This document shows positions 15,182-22,928 of a DNA stretch of 24,239 bases, piece by piece. Source of the stretch: Candidatus Latescibacterota bacterium (GTDB lineage: Bacteria; Latescibacterota; UBA2968; UBA8231); the NCBI GenBank assembly GCA_022826515.1, contig JAJDUT010000051.1, forward strand, positions 1 through 24,239. The letters run 5' to 3'. The notes beneath the pieces are model-generated. The model searched no databases and was not told the origin of the DNA. It saw nothing but the letters and a program-made list of their open reading frames with translations. The translations under genes were made by a program, and so were the position numbers. Within the stretch, counting starts at the first letter, position 1; every line of letters starts with the position of its first letter.

Positions 15182-16645
15182 ATGCAGATCACTGCAAAGG
15201 TGAACTTCGGGGAAGATCTCGGGCAGAACCTAGGTACCGTATTTGAAGCCCGAGACAGCGACGGTCGGGTGTTGTTTGGCGCGGGGTTCATGGGGCTTTT
15301 CAATACGCACTTCCGCATGGACCGCTGGACGCTACAGTTTTTCGTCCGTCACGATGGAGGAGAGATGACCTACGAGAAGCTGCCGTTTCCATCCGACGGC
15401 GGCGGCAACTATCTGTTCGACCTCGACGGCAGGATCTACCAGTTCAGTGGTCAGCTCGATCGCACTGCGCGATGGTACGATGACGAATCCAAGGCTTGGG
15501 TCGTCGATGAAAGGTTTGGCACCAAGGAGACGACAGGTGGCGAGGGGATGATGCGCGTCGCCGGAAAACTGCTCCAGTTCAAGGGCGGCGAGGCATGGTA
15601 CGACGGTGCGAAGATCCTGATGAAGCCCGACGAGGGCTACTACCACCATTTCTATTACTCCCACGGCCACCTCGTCTTCTATCAGAACAACGACCCCGCA
15701 TGGAGCAAGCTGCATGCGGTTCCGTGGTGGCCGGGCGATGGTCCGCTCGATCTGGACAGGGCGATCACACTGGATCTGCGCTACGCGGGCGAAACCTCGT
15801 TCGCCGCCGGGCAGTTGGGCGACGAGATCGTTCAGTCCTCGAATGTTGGAGGGGTCTATGCCTTCGACGGCTCGGCATGGAGGATCATTCGCCAGTCTCA
15901 GACGGGCGTCAGCCACCAGCTCTATTCGATGCTTAACTGGTATGATCGAATGCTGATCGGCCACTATCCGACTGGGAACCTGTTGGAATACGTGAAAAAG
16001 GGGACGACACTGCGTCACTTGGAGGATTGGCCGCCGGTGATGCCCGGTGTTTCGACTGCCGTGCGCGAGGCGCAGACAACCTGTCTGTTCGGAGGAGATG
16101 TGTACGTAGGGGTCTGGCCGTGGGCCGAGTTATGGCGCTACGACCACCCCGGCGACGAATGGCACTTTGTCCGCAGGATGTTCAGGCATCCCGCAGTCAC
16201 GGACGAGATGAACCACCCTTGGGAAGACCGAGTTACTGGCTACAACGAGATGCACGGCGCAGAACTCGTCTGGAACGACTGGGGCAATCGAACCACGGGC
16301 CTGGCCCCGATGGGTGATTCGCTCTTCATCTCGACCAGCGCGAAGGGTTGTCCGGAACGGGACATGAGAATGGAGTTTTTGCACGACGACGAGGTCTGGA
16401 ACGAGTATCGGACGGTGCACCGGTTGCGCAAGCTGGGATGCGCCGCAGGGCCAGTGGTCTGGAGAGAAGGGGAAACCCCACTGGAATTCATCGCTGATGG
16501 TGACCGGATTGCGATTGCCCAAGATGGCGCAGAGATCGCATCAGCGCCGGCCGATCCCAAAGTTGTCGCAAATGTGGAAACGGCGCGGATCGAATGGGGG
16601 AAGGGCATGTACGGACCCTTTGCGGGTAACGTGACGCCGCAGTGA
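15182..16645 (+). CDS. Uncharacterised propeller-like protein
   Basis: I do not recognise this 487-residue protein. It has no signal peptide. The N-terminus (about 1-60) is a beta-rich stretch with GTVFEARDSDGRVLFGAGF. The middle repeats short strand pairs of the form G-x-(I/V)-Y-x-(F/Y)-x-G followed by a W-rich strand: GRIYQFSGQLDRTARWYDDE, GEAWYDGAKIL, GVYAFDGSAWRII, GDVYVGVWPWAELWRYDHPG. This suggests a beta-propeller, as in kelch or sialidase-like proteins, without clear catalytic residues. The C-terminus (about 435-475) returns to short strands (FIADGDRIAIAQDGAEIA). It has its own promoter and converges with the ADC-like gene. A sugar-binding or glycan-related role is possible but unproven. 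Confidence 0.7.
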   Translation: MQITAKVNFGEDLGQNLGTVFEARDSDGRVLFGAGFMGLFNTHFRMDRWTLQFFVRHDGGEMTYEKLPFPSDGGGNYLFDLDGRIYQFSGQLDRTARWYDDESKAWVVDERFGTKETTGGEGMMRVAGKLLQFKGGEAWYDGAKILMKPDEGYYHHFYYSHGHLVFYQNNDPAWSKLHAVPWWPGDGPLDLDRAITLDLRYAGETSFAAGQLGDEIVQSSNVGGVYAFDGSAWRIIRQSQTGVSHQLYSMLNWYDRMLIGHYPTGNLLEYVKKGTTLRHLEDWPPVMPGVSTAVREAQTTCLFGGDVYVGVWPWAELWRYDHPGDEWHFVRRMFRHPAVTDEMNHPWEDRVTGYNEMHGAELVWNDWGNRTTGLAPMGDSLFISTSAKGCPERDMRMEFLHDDEVWNEYRTVHRLRKLGCAAGPVVWREGETPLEFIADGDRIAIAQDGAEIASAPADPKVVANVETARIEWGKGMYGPFAGNVTPQ

Positions 16646-16654
16646 TTCTCCTAT

Positions 16655-16679
16655 GGCCGCGAAAGCAGCGTGCGCGGCC
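16655..16679. terminator. Hairpin between convergent genes
   Basis: GGCCGCG (16655-16661) and CGCGGCC (16673-16679) form a perfect seven-base GC stem around an 11-base loop, placed between two gene ends. It could stop transcription from both sides. No T-tract follows on either strand, so it may instead be a blocking structure. Confidence 0.45.
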
Positions 16680-17525
16680 CTACTCCAGTATGCGCTGGTC
16701 GCTGAGATCCTTGCTGCCTATGGTCTTGCTGATGGTGCCGCCGCGGAATTCCTTGATCTCTAGGTTGTGGAACGCGTTGACGATCATGTACTGGGTCGGC
16801 ATGTCCTCCCAGTGCGCCGGGTGAAACTCGACCGTCCCGTCGCCCTGCCACAACCCGGTCAGGCGGCTGTTGTTGCCCTCCTCGGGGGTCAGGCAGGCGT
16901 AGGCCGCGTCCGCTTCGCCCCAGTGGCCAGTGCGGGGGATGTACTTGTAATGGAGCAGCCCGGTCAGCACGCCGTCGGTGCGCGGCGTTGCCGGTGCCGG
17001 ATAGTCGGCGGGAGCCACCTCGCGCATGTTGGTCAGCTTCATGTCCAAGAAGCGAAATCCCTGCCAGTGCGCTGTGACGTGGGTCTCACCTCGGCACACG
17101 GCTGGGTCCGGCAGCTCACAGTAGATCTTCGAGAATCCGAGCTGTTCCCGGCCGGTGAGGATCGGCTCGGTCATGTTCTCCCACAGAACGGTCAGAAACG
17201 GTCCCATTGCGCGGTCGCGCTTGCCGGTGTAGGTCGCCGGGAAGGTCGCGCCCATCATGTTGTAGCCGCGTCCGGCCAACCACTCGATCTCTTTCATGTG
17301 GATCTGGTACACCGTCACCACCGGCTCGCCGTGCAGGGCGAATCCCTCCGGGAGTAGCTCTTCGAGCTGTTCGGCGTTGGTCAGGAAGCTGACCGAGTAG
17401 CTGGTGGACTTGGGGGTGTCGATGCAGGCATACCTCTTGCCGTCGGGGCCGCGCCGCGGTCCCGTCATTGGTCCGAAGTGCGTGGGCATAAGGTACATCA
17501 CGCCCGGCTGAAATTGGTACGCCAC
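16680..17525 (-). CDS. Acetoacetate decarboxylase (ADC) family protein
   Basis: This 281-residue protein starts at a GTG at 17525, seven bases after AGGAG. The core (about 40-230) carries the ADC pattern GREQLGFSK (125-133), where Lys133 is the expected Schiff-base lysine. Glu117 and Glu127 are the likely neighbouring acidic residues. True acetoacetate decarboxylase releases CO2 and acetone; many homologues act on other keto acids or as aldolase-dehydratases, so the reaction is uncertain. It lies 77 bases behind the PhyH gene on the same strand and probably shares its transcript, which hints that the oxygenase product may be processed further here. The N-terminal YLMPTHFGP region is less typical. 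Confidence 0.8.
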   Translation of the reverse strand: MAYQFQPGVMYLMPTHFGPMTGPRRGPDGKRYACIDTPKSTSYSVSFLTNAEQLEELLPEGFALHGEPVVTVYQIHMKEIEWLAGRGYNMMGATFPATYTGKRDRAMGPFLTVLWENMTEPILTGREQLGFSKIYCELPDPAVCRGETHVTAHWQGFRFLDMKLTNMREVAPADYPAPATPRTDGVLTGLLHYKYIPRTGHWGEADAAYACLTPEEGNNSRLTGLWQGDGTVEFHPAHWEDMPTQYMIVNAFHNLEIKEFRGGTISKTIGSKDLSDQRILE

Positions 17526-17602
17526 GAATGATCTCCTCTCTTGGCTTGATTTATTGTTCTAGTATCGGCGAGTCAGACGCGTGCCATGTCTGTCGTCTCG
17601 GG

Positions 17603-18424
17603 TTATCCATAGGCCATTTCAGGGTGTTTGCCGAGAACGCGCAGGAGGCGTTCGTCGGCGTCTTCAAGGACGTAATCGGGCATGTGATAGTTGAGATAGG
17701 GCCAGAATCGCTGGGCGACGAAGCGCTGACCATAGACTTGGTGAAAGAGGTAGCGGACGCGATCCGATGTATTGGGGGCACCGCGATGCCAGGTTTGGCT
17801 GCTGAGGAGGTAGAGGTCGCCCGCTTGCATGAGCAGGGAGGTGGGGCCTTGGCCGTCGAAGGTTGGATTTTCTGGATCGTTGGGTTGTCTGCCCGCATAG
17901 TGGCTGCCCGGCACGAATTGACTGGGGCCATACTGGTCTTCGTCTTGGTCTGTCAGGGCGATCTGGAACGACATGCGAAAAACGGGCATTTGCAGACGCC
18001 GGTCATGGCTGCTGATATTGTCATCTGTGATTGGAAATTCCAGGCTGTCATCTACGTGAAAGCGGTTGATGCCCATATCCCTGCGGTTCAAGATGCAGCC
18101 CTGCGCCATGCAGTGGCACTGTGGGCCGAGGACTGTTTCGGCAATGGAGATGATAGGCTCGCGCACGAGCAGATCGCGGAACATCCGGTCGCATTCAAAT
18201 AGCCGATGGACGACGATGGGCGCTTTGCCATTGAGCTCTGGCCTTATTTTTACATTCCGCATTTCGGTGAAATAGGGTTCGGCGAAGATCTGGTCGACGC
18301 GTCTGCATATTTGCTCGCATTCTTCCCGGGATAAGACATTGCGGATGATGGTTGCGCCGTTTTGGTAAAAATCTTCGAGAATCGGCGCTAGGTCTTCTTC
18401 TGTAAAGGATTCGTGCAGTGACAT
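17603..18424 (-). CDS. Phytanoyl-CoA dioxygenase (PhyH) family Fe(II)/2-oxoglutarate oxygenase, second copy
   Basis: The ATG at 18424 is chosen because GAGGA lies seven bases upstream; an upstream TTG at 18466 lacks one. The protein is 273 residues. The iron site is His123-x-Asp125 (RFHVDD) with distal His213 (QTWHRG). Arg222 or Arg224 is the probable 2-oxoglutarate anchor. GPSQFVPGSH (166-175) is the usual loop before the second half of the barrel. It is distant from the first PhyH protein, with different flanks, so not a recent duplicate. Substrate unknown. It probably heads an operon with the ADC-like gene downstream. Genomes with many PhyH genes are typical of marine and sponge-associated lineages. 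Confidence 0.87.
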   Translation of the reverse strand: MSLHESFTEEDLAPILEDFYQNGATIIRNVLSREECEQICRRVDQIFAEPYFTEMRNVKIRPELNGKAPIVVHRLFECDRMFRDLLVREPIISIAETVLGPQCHCMAQGCILNRRDMGINRFHVDDSLEFPITDDNISSHDRRLQMPVFRMSFQIALTDQDEDQYGPSQFVPGSHYAGRQPNDPENPTFDGQGPTSLLMQAGDLYLLSSQTWHRGAPNTSDRVRYLFHQVYGQRFVAQRFWPYLNYHMPDYVLEDADERLLRVLGKHPEMAYG

Positions 18425-18563
18425 GGGATATTCCTCGCTATAGCTAGTTTGCTTCTCAACAACCAATGAGCACGAAGCTCGTCAGGTGCCGCTTCCAATT
18501 CAGAGACTTTCATTTGGATTACTTGCCGATTGATCACTCGCATACCATACCATGCGGACTTCC

Positions 18564-18959
18564 CTAAAGCACTTCAAATCGTACATCGCCTTTTAAGACG
18601 CGATCAAAACTGAGCGTTTTTTCGCACCCAGACTTTTCGCCCACGCGCCCAATCACATAGTCGGCAAAGTCGCCCCTACCCTTTTTGTAATCGCCCAGCC
18701 CCTGCCAGAGCAGGTCTTTGTCCACAAAATGAAATGAGCGCGTCTGCAAAATGCCCTCCAGCGCGTCGCCAATCTGCGCCCGGCTGTATCCATAGGCCCG
18801 ATCGAGCACCCATACTAGTTCGCAGACGACGACATCGGCAATAAAATAGATCTCGCCCGCATCCGATCCCGCTTCGATCTCTTTTGCCGCGCGCCGCGCC
18901 TGTGCCGCATCGTCCTGCACTAGATAGCGCACTAGCACATAGGTATCCAGCCCCCTCAC
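18564..18959 (-). CDS. vapC: PIN-domain ribonuclease toxin, VapC type
   Basis: This 131-residue protein has the four acidic positions of a PIN nuclease: Asp5 (MRGLDTYVLVRYL), Glu47 (VCELVW), Asp97/Asp100 (DFADYVIG) and Asp119 (LSFDR). These bind Mg2+ or Mn2+ and cleave RNA, often tRNA or rRNA. The length is normal. The start is a GTG at 18959 overlapping the antitoxin stop in GTGA, so translation is coupled. Paired with the AbrB-type antitoxin upstream it is a type II toxin-antitoxin module. Confidence 0.87.
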   Translation of the reverse strand: MRGLDTYVLVRYLVQDDAAQARRAAKEIEAGSDAGEIYFIADVVVCELVWVLDRAYGYSRAQIGDALEGILQTRSFHFVDKDLLWQGLGDYKKGRGDFADYVIGRVGEKSGCEKTLSFDRVLKGDVRFEVL

Positions 18960-19198
18960 AGCGCTTTTGCCGCGCCCTCGCGCACCGCGCGATCCATTTC
19001 CTCTAGCGATACGGCCTTCTTGGGTTTCGGCAGGATATTCTTTAGGTCTCGCACATCCCGGGTGGCCGGTCTGACGACCACTTCGCCATCGTCTTGGATG
19101 ATAAAATCCACGCTGTCGCCCTGCTGTAGGTGCAGGTGCTGGCGTATGGCTTGGGGAATGACCAGTTGTCCTTTGGAGGTTAGTTTGGCGACGGCCAT
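18956..19198 (-). CDS. vapB: AbrB/MazE-type swapped-hairpin antitoxin, VapB type
   Basis: This 80-residue protein opens with the SpoVT/AbrB fold (residues 3-45): AKLTSKGQLVIPQAIRQHLH, then LQQGDSVDFIIQDDGEVVVR. The tail (50-80) is the charged toxin-binding segment. It would neutralise VapC and repress the operon by binding its promoter. The ATG at 19198 follows an AAGGA. A promoter candidate TTGGCA-N17-TAGATT lies at 19254-19282, and repeat copy B supplies a second one farther upstream. Confidence 0.87.
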   Translation of the reverse strand: MAVAKLTSKGQLVIPQAIRQHLHLQQGDSVDFIIQDDGEVVVRPATRDVRDLKNILPKPKKAVSLEEMDRAVREGAAKAL

Positions 19199-19253
19199 CG
19201 CGTGATCCTTGCGTTGATTCCTACTTTTTTGAAGGCTCCAACTTTATAGTAAG

Positions 19254-19282
19254 AATCTAGCGAACTCTTCATACTTTGCCAA
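19254..19282 (-). promoter_or_regulatory. Candidate promoter of vapBC (TTGGCA-N17-TAGATT)
   Basis: On the minus strand, TTGGCA (19282-19277) and TAGATT (19259-19254) are 17 bases apart, with a leader of about 50 bases before the ATG. The -35 is good and the -10 matches consensus at four of six bases. Confidence 0.35.
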
Positions 19283-19360
19283 TAGTACTTGGCCATGAAC
19301 GAGCTTATTCGATGCTAGAGACTGAATGCGGTCCGAGAAAGCTTGCAGCAACTCCCGGAA

Positions 19361-19458
19361 TTGTATAGGAATTATAAAGGGCCTTTCAGGGAACAGGTCA
19401 AGCGGTGTCGGCGTCTTTGGAGCAGCTTGGCTGTGCGTTGCGGCGCTCTTGATTCAGG
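19361..19458 (-). repeat. Dispersed promoter-bearing repeat, copy B
   Basis: This matches copy A at 6014-6116. On the minus strand it keeps TTGACC (19401-19396), 19 bases, then TATAAT (19376-19371), pointing toward vapBC with a leader of about 165 bases. The other side faces the SIMPL gene. The 13-kb separation and intergenic position of both copies suggest a dispersed family rather than local duplication. Confidence 0.7.
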
Positions 19459-19527
19459 AGTTAGTCCTGCTAGAGGAGCCCGCTGGCGACCAGAGCTTGT
19501 TTCCATCGAGATTCATAGGAGGAAAAA

Positions 19528-20268
19528 ATGAAAAGATGTAATTGTTGGTTTTTAGCGATCGGCACATTGCTGATTTTAGCCCTCACTGCCTGTGATGTGA
19601 ATATTGCCTCGGAGGTATTATCGTCTTCAGCAACGGACCGAACTATCCATGTAACCGGGAATGGTTCAGTTACTGGTGAGCCAGATACTGCAACACTCGA
19701 TATAGGTGTGTCTGTTGAGAGAGAGACCGTTGCAGAGGCACGTGAAGAAGCGGCAAGTGCGATGACGGCGTTAATAAATTCCCTGCAAGCAAACGACGTG
19801 GCTGAAAAAGACATTAAAACGGAGAATTTCAGTATCTATCCCCAGTACGACTATACAGATGACGGACGCGTACTTCGTGGTTACAGGGTAAACAACACCG
19901 TGCGGACGAAGGTCCGAGACTTGGCAACCCTCAGTGATGTCATAGACGATGCCGCCGGAGCGGGAGGGGATAGCATTGTTATTAACTCTATTCAATTTAT
20001 GATTGATGATACCACACCATTGCAAACCGAGGCGCGTAGTTTGGCGGTAAAGGATGCTGAAGCGAAAGCACAAACCTTAGCGGAAGCAAGCGGTGTAAGG
20101 CTAGGGGAACCTATTACTATTGCTGAAAGTACCTATTTCGAAGGTCCGCCAATCCCGTTTGCGACTGCAGAAGCAGACTTCGATGATGCCGCGCGTTCTT
20201 CCACTCCCATCGCTCCAGGTGAACTCGCTGTCACTGTGACTGTCAATGTGGTGTATGAAATCGAGTGA
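19528..20268 (+). CDS. SIMPL-domain (DUF541) lipoprotein
   Basis: This 246-residue protein has a lipoprotein signal peptide: a hydrophobic stretch at 7-19 and the lipobox L19-T-A-C22, so Cys22 would be lipidated. From about 38 to the end it shows the SIMPL/DUF541 pattern: HVTGNGSVTGEPDTATLDIG, a helix, then ENFSIYPQYDY, YRVNNTV, DAEAKAQTLAEASGVRLGEP and a final LAVTVTVNVVYEIE strand. Members form periplasmic or surface oligomers with poorly known roles, some linked to oxidative stress or outer-membrane maintenance. No Asp follows Cys22+1 rules clearly (residue 23 is Asp, which in enteric bacteria means inner-membrane retention). The ATG follows AGGAGG. Confidence 0.85.
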   Translation: MKRCNCWFLAIGTLLILALTACDVNIASEVLSSSATDRTIHVTGNGSVTGEPDTATLDIGVSVERETVAEAREEAASAMTALINSLQANDVAEKDIKTENFSIYPQYDYTDDGRVLRGYRVNNTVRTKVRDLATLSDVIDDAAGAGGDSIVINSIQFMIDDTTPLQTEARSLAVKDAEAKAQTLAEASGVRLGEPITIAESTYFEGPPIPFATAEADFDDAARSSTPIAPGELAVTVTVNVVYEIE

Positions 20269-20388
20269 ACCGTCTCAAAACTTCCTTCTCCACCTCGTCG
20301 TAATCTATCTTTCCCACCCACTGCGCTACGATCACTGCAAACCTACCACCGCGTTCCCCCTCCCGTCGCCGATGTCAAGATAACCGAC
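20269..20388. other. Short gap with decayed coding-like sequence
   Basis: On the minus strand one frame reads VGYLDIGDGRGNAVVG and, after a one-base shift, another reads FAVIVAQWVGKIDYDEVEKE. The protein-like look of both suggests a frameshifted gene remnant. No start is visible. Confidence 0.25.
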
Positions 20389-21402
20389 TTAGGCAAAGAG
20401 GCGCGTGATCTCGTCCACCGGGAAAGTGGGCAATGGCGTCAGGTGGCCGTCGCGGCGTAGCTGAAGCCCGAAGGAAGAGGGACGAACCATGCCGATGCGG
20501 GCTGCGGCTATGTTGGCGTCGTGCAGGGCCGCGAGTATGGCGTCGGCGGAATCGGCTGTGGAACCGATCAGCAGCGCACCCGAGGAAATCACGCCGAGAG
20601 GATCGAGTTCAAAGGCCGCGCAGAGGTGCGCGGTGGCTGGATCGATGGGCAGCGCGTGGTAGTCGATTTCTGCGCCTACAGCAGATGCGGTGGCCAATTC
20701 CCACAGGCCTGTGGCGACCCCGCCTTCGGTCGGATCGTGCATGGCGGTGACTCGTCCTGCTTGTCCGGCGACTTGGGCATCGCGTACGATGCTGATGCCG
20801 GGTGCGTGGAGGAAGTCGGCGCAGGCGTCCAGAAAGGCGAGCGTACAGCCGTGATCGCGCAGTTGCTCGCGTTTTTCGCGGGCGATGATGGCGGTAGCTT
20901 CAATGCCCAACCCCTTGGTCAGGAGCAGAGCGTGGCCGGGCCGCAATCCCGAGGAGCGCACCAAGCGGTCGCGCGTGGTTTCCCCGAGCATCTGGCCGAT
21001 GACTAAGGGGCGGTCGAGTCCGTAAGTGACTTCCGTGTGGCCGCCGCAGACGGCGATATCCAAGTCCTCGGCAGCTTGGTGGATGGAGCGGAAAATGGAT
21101 TCCGCCAACTCGGGCGTGGCGCGTTCTTCAGGGAGGAGGATGGTGCTGAGGAAGAAGCGGGGCGTCGCTCCCATAGCGGCAATGTCGTTGGCATTGACGT
21201 GGACTGCGTACCAGCCAATTTCGTCGCTGGCGAAAGTGATGGGGTCGGTTTTGGCCACTAGCAAGCGGTCGCCGCAGTCGATGACCGCCGCGTCTTCACC
21301 CACGGTCGGCGGCACGAGCAGACGTTCGTGGCGGTGGGTATAGGCCGAGAGCAGACGGCTTAATTCAGCGGGAGGTAGCTTGCCGGCTGGGTAGGTTTTC
21401 AC
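20389..21402 (-). CDS. AIR synthase-related (HypE/ThiL/SelD superfamily) protein
   Basis: This 337-residue protein starts at a GTG overlapping the previous stop in GTGA. The N-terminal half carries the PurM-like ATP-binding marks: VGEDAAVID (34-42), KTDPITFASDEIGWYAV (51-67), NANDIAAMGATPRFF (70-84) and GGHTEV (120-125). The C-terminal half has HDPTEGGVATGLWELA (222-237), closest to HypE. True HypE ends in Pro-Arg-Ile-Cys, whose Cys takes the carbamoyl group in hydrogenase cofactor assembly; this protein ends DEITRLFA with no Cys. It is therefore not a normal HypE. It is probably an ATP-dependent small-molecule enzyme. Its position behind two tetrapyrrole genes suggests a link to that pathway, unproven. 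Confidence 0.8.
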   Translation of the reverse strand: MKTYPAGKLPPAELSRLLSAYTHRHERLLVPPTVGEDAAVIDCGDRLLVAKTDPITFASDEIGWYAVHVNANDIAAMGATPRFFLSTILLPEERATPELAESIFRSIHQAAEDLDIAVCGGHTEVTYGLDRPLVIGQMLGETTRDRLVRSSGLRPGHALLLTKGLGIEATAIIAREKREQLRDHGCTLAFLDACADFLHAPGISIVRDAQVAGQAGRVTAMHDPTEGGVATGLWELATASAVGAEIDYHALPIDPATAHLCAAFELDPLGVISSGALLIGSTADSADAILAALHDANIAAARIGMVRPSSFGLQLRRDGHLTPLPTFPVDEITRLFA

Positions 21403-22928
21403 GGGGTGTAGAAGGCGATGATGGCTTGGACGAGCGCGGGGATACTGCTTTCGCTGGGCTGTACGTGAACGGCAAACCCGAGCTGACGAACGGCTTCAGC
21501 CGTGGTCGGGCCAATACAGGCGATGTGGGTGCGAGCGAATACGGCCTCTGCACGTTCTGATCCTAGAACCTGATGAAAATTGTGGACGCTGGAGGGGCTG
21601 GCAAAGACGATGAGGTCGAGTTTGTTCTCGGCTAGCACGGCGGGGAGTTCGACTTGGTCCGGCAGGCGATTTACATACGTCGCTAGGTGGTGAACTTGGG
21701 CACCGCGTGCGGCGAGCGTATCGGCGAGTTCGGTGCGTCCAATGGAAGAGGCTGGCAAGAGGATTTCTTGGCCGGCCACATCGAATGCAGCAAAGGCACT
21801 CGCTAGCGCGGCCTGCGATTGGCGCGGGGGCACAAGGTCGGGGACTAAGCCCTGTTGACGCAGTGCCGCAGCCGTAGCCAAGCCGACGGCCGCGATGCGC
21901 GTGTGGGAAAAGGCCCGGGCATCGAGGCCGCGCTGGTAGAGCCGGTCGCAGAAAAAGGCCACGCTGTTGGGGCTGGTGAAGACGACCCAAGCCGCGTCCC
22001 CGAGTCGGTCTTGGGCCGCATCCACAGCCGTCCAGTCGTCGGGCGGGCCGATGTCCAAGAGGGGCAGTGTCGATACGGCCGCTCCTTCGGCTTCGAGGCG
22101 TTGCTGGAGGGGGCCGGCCTGTTCGCGGCTGCGGGTGACGAGTAGGCGGCGGCCAAAGAGCGGTTTGCTCTCAAACCAGTTGAGTTCTTGGCGCAGTGCG
22201 ACGACGGGGCCGATTGCGATGAGGGCCGGCGAGCGGATTTGCTGGGCAACGGCGCGGTCCGGCAGGTGTTGGAGATCGGCGACGACCGTGCGCTGGTCGG
22301 GCCAAGTGCCCCATTCAATAGCCGCGGCCGGCGTCGAAGCCGCTCGGCCTCGAGCGATGAGATGCTGACATATACTGGCGAGCTTGCGAACGGCCATGAA
22401 GATGACGAGGGTGCCGTCAAAGGCCGCTAGCTGATCCCAGTCGATGGCCGCGTCGGGCTTAGCTGGATCCTCGTTGCCGGTGACTAGCAGGGCGGCCGAG
22501 GCGGTGCCGCGGTGGGTTAGGGGGATGCCCGCGTAGGCCAAGACGCCAGAAGCCGCAGAGACGCCGGAGACGATTTCAAAGGGAATGCCGGCTTGGCGCA
22601 GGTACAAAGCCTCTTCGCCGCCGCGGCCGAAGATGAAGGGATCGCCGCCTTTGAGGCGGACGACGACATGGCCTTGGCGGGCGCGATCGACGAGGAGCGC
22701 ATGGATCGCGTCTTGAGAGGGGCTCTTGCGGCCACCGCGTTTGCCGACCGCGATTTGCTCACACGTGCTGGGCACTAGGTCGAGTAAGCGGCTGTCGAGG
22801 AGGTCGTCGTAGAGAACGACGTCGGCCTCGCGCAGATAGCGCAGGCCCTTGAGGGTCAGCAGGCCGGGGTCGCCAGGGCCGGCTCCGACGATGTACACGG
22901 TGCCTGGGGTGGCGTATTCAGCGGGCAT
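21399..22928 (-). CDS. cobA-hemD: Uroporphyrinogen-III C-methyltransferase / uroporphyrinogen-III synthase fusion
   Basis: The ATG at 22928 overlaps the hemC stop in TGATG; the protein is 509 residues. Residues 10-250 are a SUMT domain: VYIVGAGPGDPGLLTLKGLR (11-30), VGKRGG (61-66) and RLKGGDPFIFGRGGEE (91-106). It methylates uroporphyrinogen III twice with AdoMet to give precorrin-2. Residues 258-505 are a HemD domain (GRRLLVTRSREQAGPLQQRL; FTSPNSVAFF; PSSVHNF; IGPTTAEA) that closes and inverts hydroxymethylbilane into uroporphyrinogen III. Such fusions are common in non-proteobacterial lineages. The protein links haem, sirohaem and cobalamin supply. Confidence 0.92.
   Translation of the reverse strand: MPAEYATPGTVYIVGAGPGDPGLLTLKGLRYLREADVVLYDDLLDSRLLDLVPSTCEQIAVGKRGGRKSPSQDAIHALLVDRARQGHVVVRLKGGDPFIFGRGGEEALYLRQAGIPFEIVSGVSAASGVLAYAGIPLTHRGTASAALLVTGNEDPAKPDAAIDWDQLAAFDGTLVIFMAVRKLASICQHLIARGRAASTPAAAIEWGTWPDQRTVVADLQHLPDRAVAQQIRSPALIAIGPVVALRQELNWFESKPLFGRRLLVTRSREQAGPLQQRLEAEGAAVSTLPLLDIGPPDDWTAVDAAQDRLGDAAWVVFTSPNSVAFFCDRLYQRGLDARAFSHTRIAAVGLATAAALRQQGLVPDLVPPRQSQAALASAFAAFDVAGQEILLPASSIGRTELADTLAARGAQVHHLATYVNRLPDQVELPAVLAENKLDLIVFASPSSVHNFHQVLGSERAEAVFARTHIACIGPTTAEAVRQLGFAVHVQPSESSIPALVQAIIAFYTP

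Larger units (their letters stand above)
19199..19527. other. Divergent region between vapBC and the SIMPL lipoprotein gene
   Basis: It contains a candidate vapB promoter (19254-19282), repeat copy B (19361-19458) with a minus-strand promoter, and a strong AGGAGG (19518-19523) for the plus-strand gene. Frames read across it lack recognisable protein patterns. No gene called. Confidence 0.6.

Noticed and set aside
17528..18202. 224-codon plus-strand frame opposite the second PhyH gene
   Set aside because: Antisense to a gene with a clear iron-binding triad; the antisense translation has no recognisable motif.
19326..19541. Small plus-strand frame before the SIMPL gene
   Set aside because: It runs through repeat copy B and into the ribosome-binding site of the lipoprotein gene; copy A has no equivalent open frame on that strand.
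20389..21402. Calling this gene hypE
   Set aside because: The C-terminal Pro-Arg-Ile-Cys is absent and no other hyp gene or hydrogenase is visible.
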